From: Marinobacter litoralis
GTDB taxonomy: Bacteria > Pseudomonadota > Gammaproteobacteria > Pseudomonadales > Oleiphilaceae
Length of the DNA: 64,000 bases
Direction of reading: 5' to 3'
Assembly: GCF_016427555.1 (NCBI RefSeq)
Contig: NZ_JAELVS010000005.1
Coordinates: 167,902-231,901, forward strand
Below are positions 54,904 to 63,280 of this stretch, piece by piece. A program made the translations under genes and the position numbers. Position 1 is the stretch's first letter, and the number at the start of each line of letters is the position of its first letter. Under the pieces are notes generated by a model. That model was not told where the DNA came from, did not search any database, and saw nothing but the letters and a program-made list of their open reading frames with translations.

Positions 54904-55179
54904 GGGGCGCGCTCTCCTGTCGTGAATTCTCGAGTGAAAACACAGTCTAACGCCCTTGGGGGTTTAGCGCATTGTTGATTTTTGCTAACCGGCCAGCTCT
55001 GGCAGGGACGGCGATTCTACCGACTACTTTCTAAGGCACTCTTTATAAACCGACGCTGACAGTGCCTTTTGTCTGATGTAACCGCCCCATGTCGTTCACG
55101 TGCGAATTTTGCCGACTGAACCAAACGTTCACTAAACATCGTATATCCGGAAACGTCTAGACCTGATTAAGGAGAACTC
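54904..55179. other. Intergenic region, no feature recognised
   Basis: 276 bp between divergent genes. No repeat or promoter strong enough to name; AAGGAGAA before 55180 is the binding site for the next gene. Confidence 0.4.
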
Positions 55180-55626
55180 ATGACATCGCGCTACGACATC
55201 CTGTTTTACGATGGATCTTGCCCGCTTTGCGCCCGTGAGATACGCACGCTTAGAAAACTGCAGTCCGGAAAACTTCTGTTCGCCGATATTCATGAAGAAA
55301 TGGCAATCACCGATCAACTACCCTCTCGAGAACAACTGCTGCGCCGCCTGCACCTGGCGAGCCGGACCGGAGAATGGGTAACGGGCTTACACGCCAATGT
55401 GCGCGCATGGTCGCATACGCGGTTTGGATGGCTGTTTAAACCGTTGCTATGGCCCGTCATTTATCCCGTTGCCCGGCGTGTTTACGTATTCTGGGCAGAC
55501 AAACGATACGACCGGAAGTATGCGTGTGCGATGGACAACAAAGGGGGCGTGCCCACCGAAAACCTGACTTGCCCTCTTAACTGGCCAGCCTGGGCAAAAA
55601 CGATGTATCCATCCAATAGCGCTTGA
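55180..55626 (+). CDS. DCC-family thiol-disulfide oxidoreductase-like protein (DUF393)
   Basis: 148 residues. The N-terminal motif YDGSCPLCAREIRTLRKL has the DGxCxxC of the DCC family, with LLFADIHEE following. The ribosome binding site AAGGAGAA is strong. The 3' end overlaps the convergent DUF3592-like gene by 50 bp. The redox partner is unknown. Confidence 0.85.
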   Translation: MTSRYDILFYDGSCPLCAREIRTLRKLQSGKLLFADIHEEMAITDQLPSREQLLRRLHLASRTGEWVTGLHANVRAWSHTRFGWLFKPLLWPVIYPVARRVYVFWADKRYDRKYACAMDNKGGVPTENLTCPLNWPAWAKTMYPSNSA

Positions 55627-56275
55627 GATTGGCCTCATCAACCAGCACGGGCACTGTTTCCTGGTGAATATGATTAGTTGGATCAAACCACAGGTTATCG
55701 CTTCGGAATACATGAAGCTCACCGGTTTGAGGGTGCTGCCACTGGCAGACAATGCGGAACGGGTTACGGCCATTCACGGTCAGGCTGGTATTTTGCTCAA
55801 CCGACGAAAATGTCGCGAGCACCTCGGTTCCGTGATCTTTCAGGTAGGCCTTTGAGCGGCTCTTCTTCCAACCAAACAACAGCATCCCGCCGCCAATGGT
55901 GCCAAATACGAGACCTATACCACCGAGAATCATGGGCAATCCCCAAAGGGAGAAGAAACTGTTGAGTCGAGCACTCTCCGGAGCCGACGGTTCGTAAAAT
56001 ACAGACACCCTGTCACCGCGACTGAACGACGGCGGATTTGAGCCGGAGCGCGACCGGAACTCGATCTCCCGACCACGGATATCCTCGAAAACGACCACCG
56101 GATAATAGGTAGTCGAATCGCTGGAGCGAGAGCGCTCCAGATCAATGACCGTGCCCGTGGCTTCCGTGGCTCGCTCGATAAATGACACCGTACTGCTGTA
56201 ACTCATCACCGCACCAACAAGCATACCGGCGCCAATGAGTGTGAAGACGTATTTGAGGATATTCAGGGTTTTCAA
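55577..56275 (-). CDS. DUF3592-type membrane protein
   Basis: 232 residues. Membrane helices at about 8-30 and 110-135 flank a soluble DUF3592-like domain (ATGTVIDLERSRSSDSTTYYPVVVFED, VSVFYEPSAPESARLNSFFSLWG). The family has no assigned reaction. It is the last of four minus-strand genes downstream of the type VI cluster and is related to the neighbour at 56309. Confidence 0.72.
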   Translation of the reverse strand: MKTLNILKYVFTLIGAGMLVGAVMSYSSTVSFIERATEATGTVIDLERSRSSDSTTYYPVVVFEDIRGREIEFRSRSGSNPPSFSRGDRVSVFYEPSAPESARLNSFFSLWGLPMILGGIGLVFGTIGGGMLLFGWKKSRSKAYLKDHGTEVLATFSSVEQNTSLTVNGRNPFRIVCQWQHPQTGELHVFRSDNLWFDPTNHIHQETVPVLVDEANLKRYWMDTSFLPRLAS

Positions 56276-56308
56276 TGGTTCAATCCTTGTGTTTTGGGGT
56301 CTCTTTCC

Positions 56309-56920
56309 TTAAGCCAGCTGACCAATTTCGGCCCCTTCGGGAACGAGAGAAGGCATTTGGGGCTCACGCCCCTTCAACATATTTGCCAGACGCCGCTCTC
56401 GTACCTTGTGAACGGAGGGATCAAACCTGAGTACCTTGAGGGGCACCGGGTCACCCTCCCGCAACTTGTCGAATGTTGCCAGCTTACTCAGATAGAAGGC
56501 CCCGCTGTGATTTTGGCCATCAAACTGAAAATCAAACTCAATCATAAGGTTACACTGATAATGCCCTTCCCCCTGTGGCTCATTTCGATGATCGTATTCC
56601 TGATGAAACTGACAATCCGCTTCTTTTTTGGTCAGTACGCCGTCCACCTCTACACCGTGCTTCCGTAGCGAGGCCTGGCCGTAGAGGTAGCTGGTACCTG
56701 AGTAAGTCGTGACGATAGCAAGCAGAACCAGCCCAGCGCCCATCAATGCGAAGAAACCTCCCGCAATCATGGCACCCCAGTCGCCAAAGTCGACGTAGAA
56801 AATGCCACCACCCACAGCGGTGGTGATTATTCCTACGCACAGCATCGTTAGCATAAGGCCGAGGTCAGTCTTTAGTGCTAACCACAGAAGCGGCCAATCG
56901 ATGTGTTTTTTTCTGAGCAT
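56309..56920 (-). CDS. DUF3592-type membrane protein, paralogous to the downstream gene
   Basis: 203 residues with two N-terminal membrane segments (LMLTMLCVGIITTAVGGGIFYV and a second at 48-70) and a soluble domain (FDFQFDGQNHSGAFYL, DPVPLKVLRFDPSVHKVR). The 5' end of this gene is duplicated as a decayed copy at 58850-58954. Confidence 0.68.
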   Translation of the reverse strand: MLRKKHIDWPLLWLALKTDLGLMLTMLCVGIITTAVGGGIFYVDFGDWGAMIAGGFFALMGAGLVLLAIVTTYSGTSYLYGQASLRKHGVEVDGVLTKKEADCQFHQEYDHRNEPQGEGHYQCNLMIEFDFQFDGQNHSGAFYLSKLATFDKLREGDPVPLKVLRFDPSVHKVRERRLANMLKGREPQMPSLVPEGAEIGQLA

Positions 56921-56974
56921 TTTTCTGGCTCTGGAAGGTTAGTTAATGGGCTGGGGCTGGTTAACGACGCAGCG
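56870..56974. repeat. Repeat copy 1: SUMF1 3' end / DUF3592 5' end
   Basis: About 105 bp spanning the end of the first SUMF1-type gene and the start of the DUF3592-type gene. It matches copy 2 at 58850-58954 with few mismatches and one length change in a T-run. Confidence 0.8.
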
Positions 56975-57886
56975 GAAGCCTTGATAGAAGGAGTTCAGGC
57001 CTCGTCCCATTCTCCCGTAAACCGTCGCATTGCCGCCAACATGATCACCCAATCCCGCCAGATCCCTGACCACGCGTTTACCGGCATACTCACGGCTAGG
57101 CTCTATGGCCACAGGGTTCTTGGTGGAAAGATGTTCAAAACCGGGGCGGAACCAGTCTTTCGTCCACTCGGCCACGTTCCCGGTCATATCGTGCAAGCCC
57201 AGGGGACTCGGCGGGTAAGAGCCGACCGGGCGCCTCTCCACATCGATTGATGAGTGAATCAACACATTACCGGAAACTGGCTGCATCGGGTCGATGGCAT
57301 ATGAGGGGCGTTGAAGATACTTATCTAGCTCCACTTCACCTGTATCGGTTGCGAATGCGATGGCCTGCCCCCGATTCCGGGCCGCGTACTCCCACTGAGC
57401 CTCGGATGGGAGGGAAAAGGGGAGCCTCGTTTTCTCGGCAAGCCACAAACAGTAGTTATCGGCCTCCTCGAAATTTGGACTTCGCGCTGGTTTGTCTTTG
57501 TAATTCGGCGAGGTAGGATCATCATTTGAGGTTATGGGCAACCTCACAGCACGTTTGAAGCCCTTTTCAACTGTGTAGTCGCCCGCTCGCCCCACATCCT
57601 TTAGAAACGTGACGAACTCCCCCCAAGTAACCTCTGTTTTGAGAATTAAAAAGCTCTCGATCTCCACAAGCTTTGGCGGTTTGTTGTCATCGGAGATCGG
57701 GTTAAAAAGCACACCCGATTCGTTTCCGACATCTCCCAGCCAAAACTCGCCGCCTTCGACAAAGACCAGATTGCTTTTGGCACTTGTGAGCACCCCATCG
57801 ATTTTAATATCGGAAGGCGCTTGAGGTGAGGAGCAACCTGTTGAAAGGGCAAGGAGCAACATCACACAACCATTCCGTGCCCTCAA
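56939..57886 (-). CDS. SUMF1/FGE-sulfatase-domain lipoprotein 1
   Basis: 315 residues from a TTG at 57886 that overlaps the upstream TGA; an ATG at 57862 is the alternative but would leave no charged n-region before the lipobox (ALSTGCSS). The formylglycine-generating-enzyme-like domain shows FVEGGEFWLGD, FLILKTEVTWGEFVTFLKD, CLWLAEKTRLPFSLPSEAQWEYAAR, MTGNVAEWTKDWF and GFRCVV. No sulfatase gene is nearby. It is a close paralogue of the gene directly upstream. Confidence 0.8.
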   Translation of the reverse strand: MRARNGCVMLLLALSTGCSSPQAPSDIKIDGVLTSAKSNLVFVEGGEFWLGDVGNESGVLFNPISDDNKPPKLVEIESFLILKTEVTWGEFVTFLKDVGRAGDYTVEKGFKRAVRLPITSNDDPTSPNYKDKPARSPNFEEADNYCLWLAEKTRLPFSLPSEAQWEYAARNRGQAIAFATDTGEVELDKYLQRPSYAIDPMQPVSGNVLIHSSIDVERRPVGSYPPSPLGLHDMTGNVAEWTKDWFRPGFEHLSTKNPVAIEPSREYAGKRVVRDLAGLGDHVGGNATVYGRMGRGLNSFYQGFRCVVNQPQPIN

Positions 57887-58821
57887 TTTATTGGCTCCGG
57901 GTGGTTGATGACGCAGCGGAAGCCCATACCTGCAAAATCTACGGATCGACCACCCCGCGCGAAAACAGTCCCACCGCCTCCAAACCAGTCGCCACGGCCG
58001 CCCCAATCTCGCACCGTTTTACTGGGCAGTCCCTCACCGGACGGTGAGTCTGGGCCTCGCGGATTATCATAAGGAGCATATCTATAGTAATCCTCCTGAA
58101 ACCAATCCTGCGTCCATTCCGCTACGTTTCCCGTCATGTCGTATAGGCCTAACGGATTTGGTGGGTAGCTGCCAACCGGGCGCCGCTCGAACTTCAGCGA
58201 AGAGTGCATTAGGGCGTTGCCAGAGGGCGGTATCGAAGGGTCAACATACTCTTTTGGGCGGCGCAGGTAGGGATCCCTCTCGACATCTCCTGTATCCGTG
58301 GCATAGGGCACCTCCCTCCCCCGGCTTTGAGCCGCATACTCCCACTGGGCTTCGGTAGGCAAAGCAAAAGGCAGCCCGGTACGTTCTGCGAGCCAAGCGC
58401 AATACCCCTCAGCCTCTCCGTAATTTGGTACTCGGGCGGGCTTCCGGTAATAGTTCGGTGACAAGGGGTCATCCGAGACTAACAAATACTTTTTGAGCGT
58501 AAATTCTTCTGCATACAGGTGACGTCGATCGAGTTCTTCGTAGTAAACCGCCATCTCGCCCCAAGTCGTCTCGTATCGAGATATGGAGTAACTATCGACT
58601 CTAACTTTGACTACAGGGCGGCTATGGTCAGTCAGAGTCACGTAAGGGCTACCATCAGGCTTCCCAATATCGCCAAGAACAAACTCACCGCCTTTCACAA
58701 ACACCTGATTATCTGTTGCCTGTTCCAGGACAGAAGAAACCAGGCCATCCTCACCACAGCCAGATATGAATGCTTGCGCTACTACCAAACAAGCTATTTT
58801 CAGCGGATCAATACCCGACAT
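57883..58821 (-). CDS. SUMF1/FGE-sulfatase-domain lipoprotein 2
   Basis: 312 residues with a lipoprotein signal (VAQAFISGCGEDG). The FGE-like domain has the same landmarks as its downstream paralogue: FVKGGEFVLGD, SISRYETTWGEM, CAWLAERTGLPFALPTEAQWEYAAQ, MTGNVAEWTQDWF, GFRCVI. The two genes overlap by 4 bp. Proteins of this fold near vgrG genes may act in effector protection or delivery, but that is inference. Confidence 0.82.
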   Translation of the reverse strand: MSGIDPLKIACLVVAQAFISGCGEDGLVSSVLEQATDNQVFVKGGEFVLGDIGKPDGSPYVTLTDHSRPVVKVRVDSYSISRYETTWGEMAVYYEELDRRHLYAEEFTLKKYLLVSDDPLSPNYYRKPARVPNYGEAEGYCAWLAERTGLPFALPTEAQWEYAAQSRGREVPYATDTGDVERDPYLRRPKEYVDPSIPPSGNALMHSSLKFERRPVGSYPPNPLGLYDMTGNVAEWTQDWFQEDYYRYAPYDNPRGPDSPSGEGLPSKTVRDWGGRGDWFGGGGTVFARGGRSVDFAGMGFRCVINHPEPIN

Positions 58822-58849
58822 CTGTCAAAGCCTCCTAAGCTATCCCGCA

Positions 58850-58954
58850 TCTTTAATGCTGACCACAGAAGCGGCCAATCAATGTGTTTTTTCTGAGCAT
58901 TTTTCTGGTGCTGGGAGGTTAGTTAATGGGTTGAGGCTGGTTATCAACGCAGCG
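58850..58954 (-). pseudogene. Remnant of a SUMF1 gene end and a DUF3592 gene start
   Basis: Read on the minus strand it still encodes the last codons of a SUMF1-type protein (RCVDNQPQPIN, then TAA) followed after a short gap by the first codons MLRKNTLIGRF of a DUF3592-type protein, out of frame because of one missing T. It is repeat copy 2 of 56870-56974 and marks a former additional unit. Confidence 0.78.
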
Positions 58955-58980
58955 AACGATTGGCTCTGCTGAGAAAAGAC

Positions 58981-60003
58981 CTACCGGGGAAGAGTTTTGC
59001 GCATTCTTTCATGAAGCTCGTCCAGCTCCTTCTGTTTTTGCGCCATGTAGTTTTCTTCGATATCGATCAGGCGAGTTGTTGAGCCGTTTGGTTCTAGGCG
59101 CTCTTGAACGACTTCAGGCCAGTGTTTACGAGCCTTCTTTCTATCAATCTTCTGTACAATTTCCATGCCGAATGCAGGCAGGAACAGCATATAAGAGGTC
59201 ACCCAAGAAAGAAAAGCAGCCCCAGAAACACCCTCCCCCTCTATGCGTTCTCTCCCCAAAGTTCTCCTTGAATCAAGAACCAAGTCAAGAAAGGAAATGT
59301 CGCCGGATTTCAAGTTTTTCTCTATAAACGAATTTTTAAATTCTGTCTTATTGCCGGTCTCGTCAAACCACGGGCCAACTGTCATATAGCTTCTCAAATA
59401 TTCCCAGAAACTTAATAAGGTTGGTAAGCGCTTGCCCGCTGAAACGCCTGATAGATTCAGCACTATCCGATCTTCGGGGTCACCGAACTTCCGAAGAACA
59501 ATTTCCAATTTTCCATGAATAATGGCTCCTGAGTACTGATTGACTATCGTATATTCATACGCGACTGCCTCTATATCATCCCATTCTGAGTAGTAGAGTT
59601 CGCCTTTGTGATCGTAGTAAATCTCGCGCGTACGCCGATTAAAAACTACAGGTAGCATGGGCGGACGGCTAATCTCCCATATTGCAGGAGCAATAATGAC
59701 TAAAACTGAGAGAAAGAAAACCCACCAGTCCAAATTCGAACTATAAGGTGTTCCAAATAGGTTAGGCAGCAAAACAAGCAGTATTCCAACTGCTCCCACA
59801 AAAAAACCTACACCTGTAAGAATGCCTCTGCTATCGGTGCTGCCGGTTCTCAAAGTCAAAGACACCTCATCTTGCGACTCTACGAGACCGGGCTGGGATG
59901 GAGCATAGCCAGTACCCGAGCCACCGCTCAGCTGAAGAGCATTTGAGGAACTACCAAATTTTTTAGTTACAGCGTCAAACAACTTTTTCGCGTTTTCAAT
60001 CAC
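58981..60003 (-). CDS. DUF6708-like membrane protein, candidate immunity protein
   Basis: 340 residues from a GTG at 60003 that overlaps the effector stop, so the two are translationally coupled. Two membrane segments at about 60-83 and 89-110 (GILTGVGFFVGAVGILLVLL, WWVFFLSVLVIIAPAIWEI), then a beta-rich domain (FNRRTREIYYDHKGELYYSEWDDIEA) and a C-terminal hydrophobic stretch (GAAFLSWVTSYMLFLPAF). Similar proteins are encoded behind type VI effectors; protection against the neighbouring effector is a reasonable inference, not shown. Confidence 0.65.
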   Translation of the reverse strand: MIENAKKLFDAVTKKFGSSSNALQLSGGSGTGYAPSQPGLVESQDEVSLTLRTGSTDSRGILTGVGFFVGAVGILLVLLPNLFGTPYSSNLDWWVFFLSVLVIIAPAIWEISRPPMLPVVFNRRTREIYYDHKGELYYSEWDDIEAVAYEYTIVNQYSGAIIHGKLEIVLRKFGDPEDRIVLNLSGVSAGKRLPTLLSFWEYLRSYMTVGPWFDETGNKTEFKNSFIEKNLKSGDISFLDLVLDSRRTLGRERIEGEGVSGAAFLSWVTSYMLFLPAFGMEIVQKIDRKKARKHWPEVVQERLEPNGSTTRLIDIEENYMAQKQKELDELHERMRKTLPR

Positions 60004-62666
60004 CAGATATCAACCTTTACCGGAGGCATTTCCAAACCAGGTTGTGGTCGATAGATTAACTCGCCCTGCAGCCCAAAGATCTGGTCATCATCGTGATAAA
60101 CTCTTCTGTATGTGGCCGTAGCTGCGGCGTTATGAACTCTTGTACCCACATGCAGACTGAAATCAGCACCAGACCAAGTCACAGGGGTTCGCTTTGGCTG
60201 AAGGATTTGCTCTCTTTCCTCTGTATCCAGAACAGCTCGTAATTGCCGTTCAACCCATGCCAAAGACCGGTAACCAACACCGCTTCTCAACTCATCGCCA
60301 GAAAAATAAATAGTTTCAGGATTCAAAGCACTTTGGCCTGCTAGCTCAAGAATCAACCAGCAATCCTGCATATGGATTCCCGTATGCGGATTTAACCTTG
60401 GAACCCTTTCCAGCCTCAACTTGATGGGAAAAATAACCGTGTACAACCGCTTCATTTCATCTCGATAGTTTCCTGACCACTCGGCCGGCTTTACACCAAA
60501 TCTAGTATTAGCGAGCCAGCGCTCAAGCGGTGTATTCTGCGCGTAGTGACGGGCGACCAAGCCTCCAATCAAGGATGCAGTTAGGCCTAGAGACAACGCC
60601 GTATAGAAGCCACCCAGCCTAGACAATCCCCGGACTGAGGAAGCAACTTGCAACCCTAGTGCGGCAGCTCTCGCCTCACGATACGCTCTAAAAGCTCTCA
60701 CACTGAGCGCCAGTTGCCGCGACGACACCCCCATCAAGCCGGCCTCAAGAGCAGACGTATCGAAATCACCAGAACGGTAGGACTCGATCGCTTGCATCCC
60801 AAATACAATGATGTCGAAAGCCGCAGTGGCAGCGGTGAGCGCGGCTGCAACTGCACCTACTCCATGGCTATACGCTGCTGGGTTAGGTGACCTTGAGAGT
60901 CCTTTATTCCAATTAAGCTCGGAAATCTTGTGCTCTAAGGATAAGGCTGCAGCGGTGAAACCTGTGACGCTCCCGGTAGCCTTTGCTAAACCTTCGACGT
61001 CTTTATTCGAATCGGTAAAAAATTCTGAGATTGCAGACACCATGTTCAATCCGGTCAGAACAACCAGAACTGAACGCAAGGGAGCCTTTTCTAAAGCATC
61101 CTTGAGGCTGTATGGGTTGCCTTTAAAATATTGGCCAGCATTTGCTGATGCGATACGAATAACGGGCACTTTCCGTGCTTCGACGTCAGGAGGACTAAGA
61201 GTCGCCGCTGCATTGCCACTATTTTTCGCCGCCTCACTCAGCCACTGATTCGATTGAACAGCACCTACACTGTCCACCGCCAATGACTGCCCTGTTCGTG
61301 CCAATCCAGACACCAAAAAGCCACTGCCTAAAAGTGAGATTCGATGCGGGAATCCTCTCAATTCAACTGCGGCTGCAGGCGAAATTGCGTTGAAAAGTAT
61401 TTGTGTCGGCACAGCCGATGGAATTGGTGCCCGCCCCACTAAACCCGACACCTTAGAGTTTATGGCGGCAACGACAGCCGTGGCAGCTTTGGATAGGTCT
61501 TCAACAGAATCGTTAGCCATATCGCCAATTGATACTAGCTTCTCGACGTCACCGAGTGATACACGCTCTCTTATCCCAAGCAACGCATTCCAGAACCAGC
61601 GAGTCCCCTCCCCCTGAACTGCGGCTAGGCGGCCGATAGCCCCGGCCCCTTTACTAAAATAAGATGGACCAAGCAAAGCAAGTCCGAATTTTTCCTGCAG
61701 AATGGTGTGATGATCTTCTTTAGCCAGATCCAGGCTCTCGCATGAACTTGCGAGGGTTTCAGGGCCATTCGCACATTCGAGGGTATCCATCCATAGGACC
61801 CAGGAATCAAGGAGCCCAGCAACAACGTCTTCAAAATGTGACTGAGACTCATCCGATTCCCGCCACACTCTCTGTAATTTCGGCAGATCTACAAGTTCAG
61901 GAAGTTTCGCTTCAAGCTGGCGATCAGTCTCATAAAGATCCTTGATCGTCTTCGCCAAACTCCACTCTCCACCGAATCTGGCTCTTAACCTCTCCTGGTT
62001 ATCGTGAGCCAGACGAACCAATGCGGCCAGATCTTCGGTAACACCCCATGGATCGTCCACTATCCCCATCACGCGCTGGTCAAATCGCTGGGTAGAACGC
62101 TCCAACCGAGGCCAGTGGGGAATGGTTGGAGTCAGGCCAGTCCAGTCAAACTCCTCAATGGAGGTAACTTCTGGCAAGGCATAAAAGGTCTTTTCATCAA
62201 GCAGCTGCGTGTTCGGTGAACCTCCTGGCACAATCCTGCGCATAAACTTGCTGCGCTGACCCGGTTCATTCACAATCATTTCGAAATGAGCGTCAGACCA
62301 TTGATTCTCACTCCAGGCGACATCAGCAGGCTCACCAGAGGGTAAAGACAAGTAGACATTGCCGCGATGATCAACAACCTCCCCACCTCGGGTCGTCTCC
62401 TGAAGCAGGGAATTTTTAACCGAATACTCAATTAACCTCCCTTCGAACTCACTCCAGACATACAGCCAGCCATCTCTCAGAAATCGAGGAACAAGTCCAA
62501 GATTCCGATCCTGAAGATCAGTATAGCGATCAATATTAGGAAACAGGTCCGGTAAATCGGGCAATTCCAGCCCAGCTAAGAGCTCCCCCTCATAGCGCAT
62601 AGGGCCAATGGCGTATCTAAGGGGTAGAAAAGCCGTCATTAGTGGGCAAGTTGCGCAATAAGTCAT
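60000..62666 (-). CDS. Type VI secretion effector, VasX/BTH_I2691-like
   Basis: 888 residues, coupled to the DUF4123 gene by an ATGA overlap. The N-terminus CATCPLMTAFLPLRYAIGPMRY fits the VasX-type N-terminal region of pore-forming effectors. Hydrophobic segments occur at about 440-457, 531-549, 602-628 and 684-707, in a region rich in Ala, Gly and Ser. No enzymatic motif is recognisable. Attack on membranes is the likeliest mode by family; the C-terminal 180 residues are soluble. Confidence 0.7.
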   Translation of the reverse strand: MTYCATCPLMTAFLPLRYAIGPMRYEGELLAGLELPDLPDLFPNIDRYTDLQDRNLGLVPRFLRDGWLYVWSEFEGRLIEYSVKNSLLQETTRGGEVVDHRGNVYLSLPSGEPADVAWSENQWSDAHFEMIVNEPGQRSKFMRRIVPGGSPNTQLLDEKTFYALPEVTSIEEFDWTGLTPTIPHWPRLERSTQRFDQRVMGIVDDPWGVTEDLAALVRLAHDNQERLRARFGGEWSLAKTIKDLYETDRQLEAKLPELVDLPKLQRVWRESDESQSHFEDVVAGLLDSWVLWMDTLECANGPETLASSCESLDLAKEDHHTILQEKFGLALLGPSYFSKGAGAIGRLAAVQGEGTRWFWNALLGIRERVSLGDVEKLVSIGDMANDSVEDLSKAATAVVAAINSKVSGLVGRAPIPSAVPTQILFNAISPAAAVELRGFPHRISLLGSGFLVSGLARTGQSLAVDSVGAVQSNQWLSEAAKNSGNAAATLSPPDVEARKVPVIRIASANAGQYFKGNPYSLKDALEKAPLRSVLVVLTGLNMVSAISEFFTDSNKDVEGLAKATGSVTGFTAAALSLEHKISELNWNKGLSRSPNPAAYSHGVGAVAAALTAATAAFDIIVFGMQAIESYRSGDFDTSALEAGLMGVSSRQLALSVRAFRAYREARAAALGLQVASSVRGLSRLGGFYTALSLGLTASLIGGLVARHYAQNTPLERWLANTRFGVKPAEWSGNYRDEMKRLYTVIFPIKLRLERVPRLNPHTGIHMQDCWLILELAGQSALNPETIYFSGDELRSGVGYRSLAWVERQLRAVLDTEEREQILQPKRTPVTWSGADFSLHVGTRVHNAAATATYRRVYHDDDQIFGLQGELIYRPQPGLEMPPVKVDIW

Positions 62667-63280
62667 AACACGTCCCTGTGTTGGTTATCCGCAGAAGAAT
62701 CCAGAGCGGCCAGCAAATCCAAGCTAAATTGAAAGCATGGGGCCACCAGATTCGACTCGAATTGTCCTTCCTTTTGTTCGTCACTCATTCTGGAAGGTGA
62801 AGGGCGATACTGAGTCATCGATCCATCACTTGAACGGAAAAAGATGCTGTTAATGCCAGACCAAAAATGAGCGGGTAAACGACCGTCAACTCCAGCTAGT
62901 CTCGAGACTACCTTGGCATCACCAATCCTCAGCCAGACAGCGTGCCCCTCCGGCATCATCACCTGAACCCTAGACCGCATAAAGTCCAATAATGCTGACT
63001 CATCATAAGACGTATGCAACACCGAAGTCCTCGCGACTAAGGGATAGTTCTTTGCCCACAGCTCTTTGAGCACTATGCTCGCTCCAAAATCAGCAATCAT
63101 CGGCCCTAATGCTGATACGCCATCGAAAACGCCGTCTTTAAGTACCATTAAAGGGCATACATCCAGGCTCTCTTCATACAAACTTCGCAGGCCTCCCGCG
63201 ATCGCTCCATCAAACAACATGAACATTTTCTTGTCGGACGGAGACAGGCTTTCATGAATGTTCGAACTCTGCAGCGTCAT
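62663..63280 (-). CDS. DUF4123 type VI adaptor/chaperone (Tap-like)
   Basis: 205 residues from the ATG at 63280, which overlaps the vgrG stop (ATGA). DUF4123 features: [56 protein letters not shown] and a [17 protein letters not shown] segment. Such proteins load the downstream effector onto the upstream VgrG, which the gene order supports. Confidence 0.85.
   Translation of the reverse strand: MTLQSSNIHESLSPSDKKMFMLFDGAIAGGLRSLYEESLDVCPLMVLKDGVFDGVSALGPMIADFGASIVLKELWAKNYPLVARTSVLHTSYDESALLDFMRSRVQVMMPEGHAVWLRIGDAKVVSRLAGVDGRLPAHFWSGINSIFFRSSDGSMTQYRPSPSRMSDEQKEGQFESNLVAPCFQFSLDLLAALDSSADNQHRDVL

Noticed and set aside
58850..58900. Start of an additional DUF3592 gene
   Set aside because: The frame breaks after about fifteen codons because of a missing base and a stop codon, so it is a remnant.
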